36,626 nt of DNA from a candidate division FCPU426 bacterium. GTDB lineage: Bacteria; Oederibacteriota; Muellerivitia; Muellerivitales; Muellerivitaceae. A program made the position numbers and the translations under genes. This document shows, one piece after another, positions 25,612 to 34,357 of the stretch. Under the pieces are notes generated by a model. The model was not told where the DNA came from. It saw only the letters and a program-made list of their open reading frames with translations, and did no database searches. The DNA lies in assembly GCA_003136635.1 (NCBI GenBank), contig PLFD01000037.1, positions 6,810 through 43,435 on the forward strand. Reading direction: 5' to 3'. Numbering within the stretch: the first letter of the stretch is position 1; each line of letters starts with the position of its first letter.

Positions 25612-25662
25612 CACCATTTCTCACGATGAAATGACTATTGAAAATAGTTTTGGAGCTTTTGT

Positions 25663-26778
25663 TTGAACGCGTATCTTCACATACCCTTTTGTACATCCAT
25701 TTGCAGTTATTGCGACTTCACGTCCTTCGCGGGCCAGGAAAATAAAATTTCGCGTTACGTGGACGCGCTTTGCGTTGAAATAACGTCCTCCGATCTGAAG
25801 GGGCCGCTTCAAACAATTTATTTCGGCGGCGGCACGCCCTCTCTCTTGCCTCCTGAAAAACTACAAACCATTTTGGAAGCTCTCCGCCAAAAGGCCGGGT
25901 TCTCTTTTGATATTGAAATCTCAATGGAAGCTAATCCTGAAACGGTGGATGAACAACGTCTTCGCAGTTACCGCGCGTTAGGCGTCAACCGGCTGAGTTT
26001 TGGCGCCCAGGCTTTTCAGACAGAAATTCTAAAAAAAATGGGCCGGGGTCATGATTGGACGATAGTTGAAAAGGCTTTTAACGATGCCCGCTTAGCCGGA
26101 TTCACCAATATCAATTTGGACCTGATGTTCGGTCTGGCCGGGCAAAGTCTTTCCCAATTTCAGGAATCGGTTCAAAAAGTCCAAGAACTCAATCCGGAAC
26201 ACATTTCCCTTTATGCTTTGCAAGTTGAAGAAGGCACTCCTTTGGCCAAACAGGTTGAGGAGGGGTTGGAGCTTCCTGACGAAGATCAGGTGGCGGATGA
26301 GTATGCCTGGGCGCAAAAATCCTTGACCACCCAGGGTTATGAACAATATGAAGTTTCCAATTTTTCCAAGCCTGGTTTTGCCTGCCGCCATAACTGGAAC
26401 ATCTGGCGGGGTGAGGATTACTGGGGTTTTGGTCTTTCAGCGGTGGGTACGGTAGGTGACGTGCGTCATGGTCATGGGGACGATTTAATGGTTTATATAA
26501 ACCAGGCTTCTCAAGGGCGGAAGGGTTTATTGGAAAAAGAAGTTTTGTCCCAGTCGGTTCGCGCCTGGGAAAGGATTATGCTTCAGTTTCGAACCCAGGA
26601 AGGCGTTTTGGAGAGCGAATTAGAATCCTATGTCCGCTCTCAAGGAGGCTCTTCCTATAAGGAAAGGTTTAACCGCTTCGAAAAAGAAGGTTTTATTTCT
26701 TTGTCGCAGGGGCGTTATCGGGTGACCTCCAAAGGCTATTTTGTTCTGAACGGAATTCTAGAAACCCTAATGGTATAA
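25663..26778 (+). CDS. hemW: HemW-type radical SAM haem chaperone
   Basis: A 371-residue radical-SAM protein of the HemN/HemW family. The cluster motif is Cys10-x3-Cys14-x2-Cys17 in HIPFCTSICSYCDF. YFGGGTPSLL, SMEANPETV, NRLSFGAQAF and GLAGQSLSQF follow in family order. A HemW-type C-terminal domain occupies ~285-371. True HemN has a longer N-terminus and an extra Cys after the motif (CxxxCxxCxC); here Asp-Phe follows, so haem trafficking rather than coproporphyrinogen oxidation is expected. The start is TTG with GGAG seven bases upstream; no ATG precedes HIPFC. It is the last gene of the lepA operon, 51 bp after lepB. Confidence 0.94.
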   Translation: MNAYLHIPFCTSICSYCDFTSFAGQENKISRYVDALCVEITSSDLKGPLQTIYFGGGTPSLLPPEKLQTILEALRQKAGFSFDIEISMEANPETVDEQRLRSYRALGVNRLSFGAQAFQTEILKKMGRGHDWTIVEKAFNDARLAGFTNINLDLMFGLAGQSLSQFQESVQKVQELNPEHISLYALQVEEGTPLAKQVEEGLELPDEDQVADEYAWAQKSLTTQGYEQYEVSNFSKPGFACRHNWNIWRGEDYWGFGLSAVGTVGDVRHGHGDDLMVYINQASQGRKGLLEKEVLSQSVRAWERIMLQFRTQEGVLESELESYVRSQGGSSYKERFNRFEKEGFISLSQGRYRVTSKGYFVLNGILETLMV

Positions 26779-26811
26779 GCGTTTTCAGGAGTTTTCGCGG
26801 CAGGCCAAACG

Positions 26812-26839
26812 TTGACTTTCCAAACGGCCTACCTATTAT
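26812..26839 (+). promoter_or_regulatory. Predicted promoter of the grpE-dnaK operon
   Basis: TTGACT (26812-26817) and TATTAT (26834-26839) with a 16-bp spacer: a housekeeping-type promoter rather than a sigma32-type one. Confidence 0.65.
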
Positions 26840-26846
26840 GTCTGCT

Positions 26847-26869
26847 CCGGGGAGCTGGAAAGTCCCCGG
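26847..26869. promoter_or_regulatory. Inverted repeat in the grpE leader (CIRCE-like geometry, different sequence)
   Basis: CCGGGGA (26847-26853) and TCCCCGG (26863-26869) are perfect 7-base arms around a 9-base spacer, directly at the predicted transcription start. The CIRCE element bound by HrcA also has a 9-base spacer, but its arms are TTAGCACTC/GAGTGCTAA, which are absent here. It could be a repressor site or an RNA hairpin. Confidence 0.5.
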
Positions 26870-26904
26870 TTTAAGTTGTTTTGACTACAGAGGAGTATTT
26901 CAGA

Positions 26905-27447
26905 ATGGGCGAACAAGTCATCAATCCAACGGATAATCCGGGACAAAATCCCGAAACTCCCCTGGAAAACGCGGTCCCTGCGGTAGCGGCGACCGAAGAA
27001 TGGCAAAAAAAGCATGATGAGGTCAAAGAAAAACTGCTTTGGATGACCGCGGATTTTGAGAACTATAAAAAGCGGGCCTTGAAGGATAAGGAAGACCATC
27101 TTAAATTCTCACAGGTTGGTCTTCTGCAAGAGATTTTGGTGGTGGCGGACAATCTGGAAAGAGCCCTGGCGGCTCTTCCGGCAGGCGATAACGATAAGGG
27201 TCTTTTAAGCCTGAAACAGGGCGTGGATTTAACCCTCAAGCAGTTCAACTCGATTCTGGCCAAATATAATGTGACGAAAATTAAGGCTAAAGGCGAGAAG
27301 TTTGATCCCCGCATGCATGAAGTGATGTTTCAAGAAGAGACTAGCGAGTTCCCCGACGGAACCGTTCTGGACGAGTTGCAAAGCGGTTACTTGCTGCATG
27401 ACCGTGTTTTACGGCCGGCGATGGTAAAAATCGCGAAGAATTCATAA
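26905..27447 (+). CDS. grpE: Nucleotide exchange factor GrpE
   Basis: A 180-residue co-chaperone that releases ADP from DnaK. An acidic, Pro-rich disordered N-terminus (about 1-30) precedes a long coiled coil (about 32-85, with WMTADFENYKKRALKDKED). The C-terminal beta-wing domain carries EKFDPRMHEVMFQ and ending LRPAMVKIAKNS, which are family signatures. The ATG at 26905 has GAGGAG nine bases upstream; a TTG eight codons earlier would include the binding site in the gene. dnaK follows after 21 bp. Neither hrcA nor dnaJ is adjacent, unlike the common hrcA-grpE-dnaK-dnaJ order. Confidence 0.95.
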   Translation: MGEQVINPTDNPGQNPETPLENAVPAVAATEEWQKKHDEVKEKLLWMTADFENYKKRALKDKEDHLKFSQVGLLQEILVVADNLERALAALPAGDNDKGLLSLKQGVDLTLKQFNSILAKYNVTKIKAKGEKFDPRMHEVMFQEETSEFPDGTVLDELQSGYLLHDRVLRPAMVKIAKNS

Positions 27448-27468
27448 AGAGATTGAAGGAGAATTGAT

Positions 27469-29400
27469 ATGGCAACGAATAAAGTTTTAGGTATCGACTT
27501 AGGAACGACTAATTCCTGTATGGCGATTATGGAAGGCGGGGAGCCCGTCGTTATCGCCAATTCCGAAGGCGCGCGGACTACGCCCTCAGTGGTGGGTTTT
27601 ACCAAATCGGGAGAACGTTTAGTAGGCCGGGTGGCGAAGAACCAGGCTATTACGAACCCGACGAATACGGTGTTTTCGATCAAACGTTTTATGGGCCGCA
27701 AGCTCCATGATACTGAAGTGGAAACGGACAAGAAACTTGTCCCTTATAACCTCAAAGAAGCCTCCAACGGCGATGTTCGGGTGAAGATTGACGATAAAGA
27801 ATTTTCTCCTCCGGAAGTTTCAGCCATGATTTTGCAAAAGCTCAAGGCGGACGCGGAAGCTTATTTGGGAACCACTATTACGGAAGCGGTTATCACCGTT
27901 CCGGCGTACTTTAACGACGCACAGCGTCAGGCGACCAAAGACGCGGGTAAAATCGCGGGTTTGGATGTGCTTCGCATTATTAACGAACCAACCGCGGCGG
28001 CTTTGGCCTACGGTTTGGATAAAAAACAAAAGAATGAAAAGATCGCGGTTTATGACTTGGGCGGCGGAACCTTTGATGTCTCGGTGTTGGAGTTAGGCGA
28101 CGGCGTGTTCGAAGTGAAATCCACCAATGGGGATACCCACTTGGGCGGAGACGACTTTGATCAGCGCATTATCCAATGGTTAATTGATGAGTTTAAAAAA
28201 GAAACGGGCGTGGATTTAAAGAACGACCGCATGGCGCTTCAGCGTTTAAAAGAAGCGGCTGAAAAAGCCAAGATCGAATTGTCGTCCTCGAACGAAACGG
28301 ATATTAATCTGCCCTTCATTACGGCCGACGCTTCGGGTCCTAAACATCTGAATGTCAAATTGACCCGCGCTAAACTGGAACAATTGGTTATCGATATGGT
28401 GGATAAGACCATGGAACCCTGCCGTAAGGCTCTGAAAGACGCAGGGCTATCGGTAGAGGACATTCAAGAAGTCGTGCTAGTAGGCGGGATGACCCGTATG
28501 CCGCTAGTACAAAAAGCCGTGAAAGACTTTTTCAAAAAGGAACCGCATAAAGGCGTGAATCCGGATGAAGTGGTCGCCATCGGCGCGGCGGTTCAGGGCG
28601 GTGTTTTAAAAGGAGAAGTGAAAGACGTTCTTCTTCTGGACGTAACTCCCCTGTCCCTGGGCGTTGAAACCATGGGCGGCGTGATGACCAAAGTCATTGA
28701 ACGCAACACAACCATTCCGGCGAAAAAGAGCCAGACTTTTTCCACGGCTTCGGACAGCCAGCCGGCGGTCTCCATCCATGTGCTTCAGGGCGAAAGGGAA
28801 ATGTCATCGGATAACCGTACTCTGGGCAAGTTTGACCTGGTCGGTATTCCGCCGGCGCCGCGCGGCGTGCCTCAAATCGAGGTCACGTTTAACATCGACG
28901 CCAATGGTATTCTTCATGTCAGCGCCAAAGATTTAGGCACGGGTAAAGAGCAGGCGATTCAAATCACGCCTTCCTCCGGTTTGTCGGAAGACGAGATCAA
29001 GAAGATGCAAAAAGACGCGGAGCTTCACGCGGAAGAAGATAAAAAGAAAAAAGAAAAGATTGAAACTAAGAATCACGCCGATACTTTGGTTTACTCCACC
29101 GAAAAGGCTTTGAAAGAATACGGAGACAAAGTTGATGCGGATACGAAGAAAAAAATCGAAGAGAAGCTCGAAGAGTTGAAAAAGGCTCTTACTGGCGACG
29201 ATTCAGATCTTCTCAAGAAAGCTTCGGATGAGTTGGGCGAAGCCTCCATGAAACTGGGAGAGGCTATGTACAAGGCCTCGGCGGAAAAGAACGCCGCTGG
29301 CGCGGAACCCGGCTCTGAAGGCGCGGCTAAAGCCGAAGGCGATGGCAAGGAAGCGCCGGTGGACGCGGAGTACGAACCGGTCGATAAAGACAAAAAGTAA
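27469..29400 (+). CDS. dnaK: Chaperone DnaK (Hsp70)
   Basis: A 643-residue Hsp70 of normal length. The ATPase domain (1 to ~385) shows the three signatures: IDLGTTNS near residue 8, [15 protein letters not shown] near 193 and [11 protein letters not shown] near 335. The substrate-binding domain (~390-510) contains [14 protein letters not shown] and the linker motif DVLLLD. A helical lid follows, with an Ala/Gly/Glu-rich tail ending in [11 protein letters not shown], close to the bacterial EEVxDxxKK consensus. ATG with GAAGGAGA upstream. Together with GrpE it forms the ATP-driven folding cycle; the DnaJ partner must be encoded elsewhere. A terminator follows. Confidence 0.98.
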   Translation: MATNKVLGIDLGTTNSCMAIMEGGEPVVIANSEGARTTPSVVGFTKSGERLVGRVAKNQAITNPTNTVFSIKRFMGRKLHDTEVETDKKLVPYNLKEASNGDVRVKIDDKEFSPPEVSAMILQKLKADAEAYLGTTITEAVITVPAYFNDAQRQATKDAGKIAGLDVLRIINEPTAAALAYGLDKKQKNEKIAVYDLGGGTFDVSVLELGDGVFEVKSTNGDTHLGGDDFDQRIIQWLIDEFKKETGVDLKNDRMALQRLKEAAEKAKIELSSSNETDINLPFITADASGPKHLNVKLTRAKLEQLVIDMVDKTMEPCRKALKDAGLSVEDIQEVVLVGGMTRMPLVQKAVKDFFKKEPHKGVNPDEVVAIGAAVQGGVLKGEVKDVLLLDVTPLSLGVETMGGVMTKVIERNTTIPAKKSQTFSTASDSQPAVSIHVLQGEREMSSDNRTLGKFDLVGIPPAPRGVPQIEVTFNIDANGILHVSAKDLGTGKEQAIQITPSSGLSEDEIKKMQKDAELHAEEDKKKKEKIETKNHADTLVYSTEKALKEYGDKVDADTKKKIEEKLEELKKALTGDDSDLLKKASDELGEASMKLGEAMYKASAEKNAAGAEPGSEGAAKAEGDGKEAPVDAEYEPVDKDKK

Positions 29401-29425
29401 GCGTTAAAAAGTGTAAAAGCTGTTT

Positions 29426-29459
29426 AAACGAGGGGTGAGAAATCGCTCCTCGTTTTTTT
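29426..29459 (+). terminator. Intrinsic terminator of grpE-dnaK
   Basis: AAACGAGG (29426-29433) pairs with CCTCGTTT (29448-29455) and runs into a seven-T tract, 26 bases past the dnaK stop codon. Confidence 0.9.
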
Positions 29460-29471
29460 GTTTTAAACCGG

Positions 29472-29480
29472 TGTTATAAT
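29472..29480 (+). promoter_or_regulatory. Extended -10 promoter of the dxr operon
   Basis: TGTTATAAT is a consensus TATAAT with an upstream TG. No good -35 box is present, as is usual for extended -10 promoters. It lies just past the dnaK terminator and 52 bp before dxr. Confidence 0.55.
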
Positions 29481-29532
29481 TTTCAGCCTTGTTCAGAAAA
29501 GTTAGGGTTCCATCAAAGTTGAGGAAGTTCAA

Positions 29533-30687
29533 ATGTCTAAGAAAATCGCTATTTTGGGTTCGACCGGTTCTATCGGTGTCTCCACTTTAAAAGTGGTTCA
29601 AAAACTCAAACCTTCTTTCCAAGTCGTCGGGTTGACCGCCAATCGGAACGTAAAAATTCTCGCCCAACAAATTAAAACTTTTAAACCCAAACTGGCTGCC
29701 ATCATGGATGAAAGTTTGGTCGCTGAACTCAAAAGCTTGGTTAAAGTCACCTCGACTAAGATTCTGGGCGGGGAAGAGGGCGTCATCGCGGTATCGGGAG
29801 AGTCGGGAGCGGATATGGTTTTAACCGCTATTGTGGGGGCCGCGGGACTTAAACCCACTTTGACCGCCATTCAAAAGGGTAAAGACATCGCCCTGGCTAA
29901 CAAAGAAACCATGGTGATGGCGGGCGAAGTGGTCACAAAGGCCGCTAAAAAGTCCGGTTCAAAAATTCTGCCGGTGGATAGCGAGCATTGCGCAGTATTT
30001 CAATGTTTGGCGGGAGAACCGCCGCTTCATGAAATTCATAAAGTCATTCTGACCGCCTCCGGCGGGCCTTTCCGTAATCTGGATCAAAAACAATTTCATA
30101 AAATCACACTCAAGCAGGCGTTAAATCATCCTACTTGGCGTATGGGTCCGAAAATCACCATTGATTCGGCTACCCTCATGAACAAGGGGCTTGAGGTTAT
30201 CGAAGCCCATTTTCTTTTTAATATTCCTTTTGAAAAAATCGACATTGTGATTCATCCCGAGTCCATTGTTCATTCACTGGTGGAATTTATCGATGGATCT
30301 GTCCTCGCCCAATTAGGCACGACGGACATGCAAATCCCTATTCAATACGCTATGACCTATCCTGCGCGGGCAAACGCCCCGGTAAAGAGGCTGGATTTAT
30401 GCCAAACAGCCCAGTTGAATTTTCAAAAACCCGATTTGAAAAAGTTTCAATGCGTTAACTTGGCTTATGAGGCGGGTAAAAAAGGGGGCACTTTTCCAGC
30501 GGTTTTAAACGCGGCCAATGAGGTTGCGGTGAGCCGGTTTTTAAACGGGGAAATCGCTTTTATCAGTATTCCCAAGATTATTGACAAGGTTTTGACGAAA
30601 TACCGGCCCCTGACAAACGGGACCCTGGATGGTATATTACTGGCCGATCGCTGGGCCCGCGCCGAAGCCGCCCGCGTGGTTGGCTAA
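29533..30687 (+). CDS. dxr: 1-deoxy-D-xylulose 5-phosphate reductoisomerase
   Basis: A 384-residue enzyme of the MEP isoprenoid pathway, converting DXP to 2-C-methyl-D-erythritol 4-phosphate with NADPH. The N-terminal Rossmann segment is ILGSTGSIGVSTL. ANKETMVMAG, the metal/substrate segment PVDSEHCAVFQ, TASGGPFR, HPTWRMGPKITIDSATLMNKGLE-type residues and HPESIVHSLVEF are all in place and of normal spacing. ATG with GAGGAAG upstream. It heads a probable operon with rseP (30-bp gap), sucC and sucD. Another enzyme of the same pathway, ispG, appears 5.5 kb downstream. Confidence 0.97.
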   Translation: MSKKIAILGSTGSIGVSTLKVVQKLKPSFQVVGLTANRNVKILAQQIKTFKPKLAAIMDESLVAELKSLVKVTSTKILGGEEGVIAVSGESGADMVLTAIVGAAGLKPTLTAIQKGKDIALANKETMVMAGEVVTKAAKKSGSKILPVDSEHCAVFQCLAGEPPLHEIHKVILTASGGPFRNLDQKQFHKITLKQALNHPTWRMGPKITIDSATLMNKGLEVIEAHFLFNIPFEKIDIVIHPESIVHSLVEFIDGSVLAQLGTTDMQIPIQYAMTYPARANAPVKRLDLCQTAQLNFQKPDLKKFQCVNLAYEAGKKGGTFPAVLNAANEVAVSRFLNGEIAFISIPKIIDKVLTKYRPLTNGTLDGILLADRWARAEAARVVG

Positions 30688-30717
30688 AACTCCAAACATT
30701 TCATTACAAGGAAAAGC

Positions 30718-32127
30718 ATGAACATCATTCATCTGGTTGAAGTTGTCCTTTTTTTCAGTTTTATGATTTTTATCCATGAATCGGGTCATTTTTTTGCCGC
30801 CCGGTTTTTTAAAGTCGAAGTCGAGGAATTTGCCCTCGGGTTTGGTCCCACTCTGTTTGCCCGAAAATGGGGCAAAACCCTTTACGCTGTCCGGGGTGTT
30901 CCTCTGGGCGGTTTCTGCAAAATGAAGGGCGGCGATTTAAGCAGCAATTCGGCTGAAGAAATGAACGCCAAGGTTCCCGAACAGGGGGATTTTCTCTTCA
31001 CCGCCTGGTGGAAACGGATTGTCATTCTTTTAGCGGGTCCGGGTATGAACTATATCTCGGCGCTGCTGCTCATCGCTATGCTCTTTACCTTTTCTGGAGA
31101 ACCCATGGAGATAGCCCAGCCTTTATTGGGCTTTGTGCCGCCCGGCAGTTTGGCGGAAAAGGCCGGGTTAAAAGCCGGAGACTTGCTTTTAACGGTTAAT
31201 GGCAAAGCCATCGATAACCTGAACACCGCCGACGATCTGCTGCCCGACTACGGCAAAAGCTCGGTTGTGACCTATCAGCGGGGCAAAAAAGTTGGAACCG
31301 CGACAATCGAAAGAGGCTCCAAGCCTTTAACGGATTGGCAAGCTTCCGATAATGGTCTTTTAAAGTTTTTGGCCACATTGGGGTTAGGCCCGGCGCCAGC
31401 GGATACGACGAATTTGGGTATTGTAGAAAAGCAAGACCCGGTGGTGGGTCAGGCGGTTTTGGGCAACCCCGCCCGCAACGCTGGCATTCAAGACGGCGAC
31501 CAAATTACCAAAATCAATGGTCAGAAGATTTCAGATTGGTCAGAGTTGGCTTATGTGATCCGTAACGCGCAGACGGATTCATTGCAAATTGAATTCATCC
31601 GCGACAAGGTTGTTCATGTGGTTACGGTTCAGCGTATTTTCAACGGCTACTTTAAGGCCATCGGTATCAGCCCGGTTGACAATGACAAACCGGTAATGAA
31701 AAAAGTTTCGGTGTTTACCGCTTTCGCGGACTCGGGAACCTTTACGATCAACATGTCCAAGAATCTTTTTGACGGTATCGTGAAGCTTTTCACGGGTCAG
31801 GTTTCCCTTAAGGATAACGTGGCGGGTCCGGTAACCATCATGCGCCTCATGTATCAGCAGGCGTCCCAGGGTTGGGAAGATTTAATCCACAGCGTCGCGG
31901 TGATTTCCCTGGTTCTTTTCATCATGAACTTATTGCCCATTCCGGTGGTTGACGGAGGGCAGATATTGCTTTGCCTGATCGAGGGCATCAAACGCAGCCC
32001 TGTTTCGGTGAAGGTTCAGATGGTTTATCAGCAGATCGGTTTTGTTTTAGTGGTCGGGTTGATGGCTCTTACTATTTTTAATGATTTCAAAAATATTTTT
32101 CTCGAAATGCACAACCACATCCGATGA
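30718..32127 (+). CDS. rseP: Site-2 intramembrane zinc metalloprotease RseP
   Basis: A 469-residue inner-membrane protease. The zinc motif is His20-Glu-x-x-His24 (HESGH) in the first helix, and the third zinc ligand is Asp412 in NLLPIPVVDGGQ. Two PDZ-type domains sit between helices: about 140-215 (FVPPGSLAEKAGLKAGDLLLTVNG) and about 235-320 (VVGQAVLGNPARNAGIQDGDQITKING). In Escherichia coli RseP cleaves the anti-sigma-E factor RseA and remnant signal peptides. No anti-sigma factor is visible in this window, so the substrate here is unknown. The dxr-rseP adjacency is widely conserved. ATG with AAGGAAAAGC upstream. Confidence 0.96.
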   Translation: MNIIHLVEVVLFFSFMIFIHESGHFFAARFFKVEVEEFALGFGPTLFARKWGKTLYAVRGVPLGGFCKMKGGDLSSNSAEEMNAKVPEQGDFLFTAWWKRIVILLAGPGMNYISALLLIAMLFTFSGEPMEIAQPLLGFVPPGSLAEKAGLKAGDLLLTVNGKAIDNLNTADDLLPDYGKSSVVTYQRGKKVGTATIERGSKPLTDWQASDNGLLKFLATLGLGPAPADTTNLGIVEKQDPVVGQAVLGNPARNAGIQDGDQITKINGQKISDWSELAYVIRNAQTDSLQIEFIRDKVVHVVTVQRIFNGYFKAIGISPVDNDKPVMKKVSVFTAFADSGTFTINMSKNLFDGIVKLFTGQVSLKDNVAGPVTIMRLMYQQASQGWEDLIHSVAVISLVLFIMNLLPIPVVDGGQILLCLIEGIKRSPVSVKVQMVYQQIGFVLVVGLMALTIFNDFKNIFLEMHNHIR

Positions 32128-32182
32128 GGGATCAGTCGGCGTTTTGGGTTAGTTTCAATTTATTTTTCCTCAAGGAGTTCCT

Positions 32183-33358
32183 GTGAAACTTCACGAATAT
32201 CAAGCTAAAGAGATTTTTGCTAAGTACGGGCTTCCGGTGACTCCGGGGGTTGTCGTGAAACATCTTTCCGAAGTGGACGAGGCTTTAAAACAATTTCCTC
32301 AGGGTCCCTGGGTGGTCAAGGCCCAGGTTCACGCCGGCGGCCGCGGTAAAGCGGGCGGGGTCAAATTCGCGAAATCCGAGCAGGAAGTTCATGAAAAGGT
32401 CAGCGCGATTTTGGGCATGACTCTCATATCGCCTCAAACTGGTCCTGAAGGCAGGCTGGTAAGAAAAGTATTTATTACTCCCGCCGTTGATTACGTCAAA
32501 GAACTTTATGTTTCGGTTGTCTTGGACCGGGTTAACCGCACTCCGATCATTTTGGCTTCCGCCGAGGGCGGTACTGAAATTGAAGAGTTGGCCGTTCATA
32601 AACCCGAAGCGATTTTTAAAATTTTGATTGATCCCATCGAGGGGTTACACCCTTACCAAGCCCGTCAGCTTCATTTGCGTCTGGGTTTGCCCCAGGAAAG
32701 CATTAATCAGGGCGCCAAGCTTTTTCAAAATATGGTGAAGGTTTTTATGGAATTGGATTTGTCGATGCTGGAAGTGAATCCTTTGGTGGTTTTAAAAGAC
32801 GGGTCTATTCATTGTCTGGACGCCAAGGTGGATTTTGAAGATAACGGGTTGGCCCGCCATAAGGATTACGCCGCCTGGCGCGACCCCGACGAAGAAGACG
32901 CCCGTGAACTGCAGGCCGCTGAACACGGCCTTTCCTATATCTCCCTCGACGGTTATATCGGTTGTCTGGTTAACGGCGCGGGACTGGCCATGGCCACGGC
33001 TGACGCTATTCAGCATTTCGGCGGTTCGCCTGCCAATTTTTTGGATGTGGGCGGCAGCGCCAGCCAAAAGGCGGTGACCCAGGCGTTTAAAATTATTTTA
33101 TCCGATACCCGGGTGAAGGCCATTTTGGTCAATATCTTCGGCGGTATCGCCAAGTGCGATGTGATCGCGCAGGGCATTATTGACGCGGCCAAGGAAGTGG
33201 GTTTATCCCTTCCTTTGGTGGTGCGTTTGGAGGGAACCAATGTGGAAAAGGGAAAAGAATTACTGGCCAAGTCGGACCTCAAATACACTTTTGCCACCAG
33301 CATGGATGAGGCGGCTAAAGCGGTCGTGGCCGCGGCGCCGGCGGGGGTGAAATCATGA
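32183..33358 (+). CDS. sucC: Succinyl-CoA synthetase, beta subunit
   Basis: A 391-residue ATP-grasp subunit of the TCA-cycle ligase that joins succinate and CoA with NTP hydrolysis. The N-terminus [19 protein letters not shown] is classic; [16 protein letters not shown] (nucleotide site, about 46-61), LEVNPLVV (metal ligand, about 197-204), DAKVDFEDN and GGSASQKAV lie in order, followed by [14 protein letters not shown]. The start is GTG with AAGGAG five bases upstream. Its stop overlaps the sucD start by 4 bp (ATGA), giving tight coupling. It lies 55 bp after rseP without a terminator, so the two may be co-transcribed. Confidence 0.97.
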   Translation: MKLHEYQAKEIFAKYGLPVTPGVVVKHLSEVDEALKQFPQGPWVVKAQVHAGGRGKAGGVKFAKSEQEVHEKVSAILGMTLISPQTGPEGRLVRKVFITPAVDYVKELYVSVVLDRVNRTPIILASAEGGTEIEELAVHKPEAIFKILIDPIEGLHPYQARQLHLRLGLPQESINQGAKLFQNMVKVFMELDLSMLEVNPLVVLKDGSIHCLDAKVDFEDNGLARHKDYAAWRDPDEEDARELQAAEHGLSYISLDGYIGCLVNGAGLAMATADAIQHFGGSPANFLDVGGSASQKAVTQAFKIILSDTRVKAILVNIFGGIAKCDVIAQGIIDAAKEVGLSLPLVVRLEGTNVEKGKELLAKSDLKYTFATSMDEAAKAVVAAAPAGVKS

Positions 33359-34278
33359 GCGTCCTTCTCGACAAAAACGCCAAAGTTATTTGCCAGGGAA
33401 TTACGGGCACAGCCGGGTTGTTCCATTCCAAAGCCTGCCGGGAATACGGCACCAAGATGGTTGGCGGAGTCACCCCGGGCAAGGGCGGCACTGAAATTGA
33501 AGGCTTCAAAGTATTTGACACGGTAGAACAAGCGGTCGCCAAGACGGGCGCTAACACCACCATGATTTTTGTTCCGGCGCTTTTCGCCGCGGACGCCATT
33601 TTGGAAGCGGCGGCGGGCGGTATTAAACTGATTGTCTGTATTACCGAAGGCATTCCGGCCAACGACATGGCCAAGGTGAACAAAATTCTCAAAGGCTATC
33701 CGGACGTGCGTCTTATCGGCCCTAACTGTCCGGGTATTATTACACCGGGCGTGGCGAAAGTCGGCATTATGCCCGGCTATATCCACCGTCCCGGTAAAAT
33801 CGGTATTGTTTCTCGCTCCGGTACTTTGACTTACGAAGCGGTCTGGCAGGTTACCCAATTGGGATTGGGTCAATCCACCTGTATTGGTATCGGCGGCGAT
33901 CCGATTGTGGGGACCACTCATATCGACGCCATGCGTCTGCTGAATGAAGATAAAAACACTGACGCGGTTATTATGATCGGTGAAATTGGCGGGTCAAATG
34001 AGGAAGAAGCGGCTCTTTATGTGAAGAAATACATGACGAAGCCGGTGGCGGCCTTTATTGCCGGTACCTCGGCTCCTCCAGGCAAACGCATGGGTCATGC
34101 GGGCGCCATCGTTTCAGGTGGCAAGGGGACGGCCAAAGAAAAGATCGCGGCGCTGGAAGCGGCGGGCATTGTAGTCGCGGCCACTCCGGGCGAAATCGGC
34201 CACGCGCTTTTAGAAGCGATTAAAAAGAGCAAAGGCAAAAAGTCGGCGAAACCTAAACCGGCGAAGAAGAAAAAGTGA
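33355..34278 (+). CDS. sucD: Succinyl-CoA synthetase, alpha subunit
   Basis: A 307-residue CoA-binding subunit. The N-terminal Rossmann domain starts [19 protein letters not shown], the CoA site; [11 protein letters not shown] and [10 protein letters not shown] follow, and the phosphorylated histidine is His248 in MGHAGAIV. Family proteins usually end near residue 290, just after the helix here reading [11 protein letters not shown]. This one adds an unusual Lys/Pro/Ala tail of about 18 residues ([17 protein letters not shown]) that should be disordered and strongly basic. The overlap with sucC and the terminator 13 bases downstream mark the operon end. Confidence 0.97.
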   Translation: MSVLLDKNAKVICQGITGTAGLFHSKACREYGTKMVGGVTPGKGGTEIEGFKVFDTVEQAVAKTGANTTMIFVPALFAADAILEAAAGGIKLIVCITEGIPANDMAKVNKILKGYPDVRLIGPNCPGIITPGVAKVGIMPGYIHRPGKIGIVSRSGTLTYEAVWQVTQLGLGQSTCIGIGGDPIVGTTHIDAMRLLNEDKNTDAVIMIGEIGGSNEEEAALYVKKYMTKPVAAFIAGTSAPPGKRMGHAGAIVSGGKGTAKEKIAALEAAGIVVAATPGEIGHALLEAIKKSKGKKSAKPKPAKKKK

Positions 34279-34290
34279 TCAATGACGGTT

Positions 34291-34327
34291 AAAGGCCGGG
34301 TGTCCGAAAGGATGTCCGGCCTTTTTT
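34291..34327 (+). terminator. Intrinsic terminator of the dxr-rseP-sucCD operon
   Basis: AAAGGCCGG (34291-34299) pairs with CCGGCCTTT (34316-34324), continuing into a T tract to 34327. Confidence 0.9.
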
Positions 34328-34357
34328 GTTTTGAAAGATTCTGTTAAAGGAAAATGG

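Noticed and set aside
25634..25651. Terminator between lepB and hemW
   Set aside because: The ACTATT/AATAGT hairpin is weak, AT-only apart from one pair, and followed by only three or four T residues; hemW is more likely read through from lepB.
26847..26869. CIRCE element of HrcA
   Set aside because: The geometry fits but the arms do not match TTAGCACTC/GAGTGCTAA, so it is reported only as a CIRCE-like inverted repeat.
33010..33921. 303-codon minus-strand frame across sucC and sucD
   Set aside because: Antisense shadow of two highly conserved enzymes; no family resemblance.
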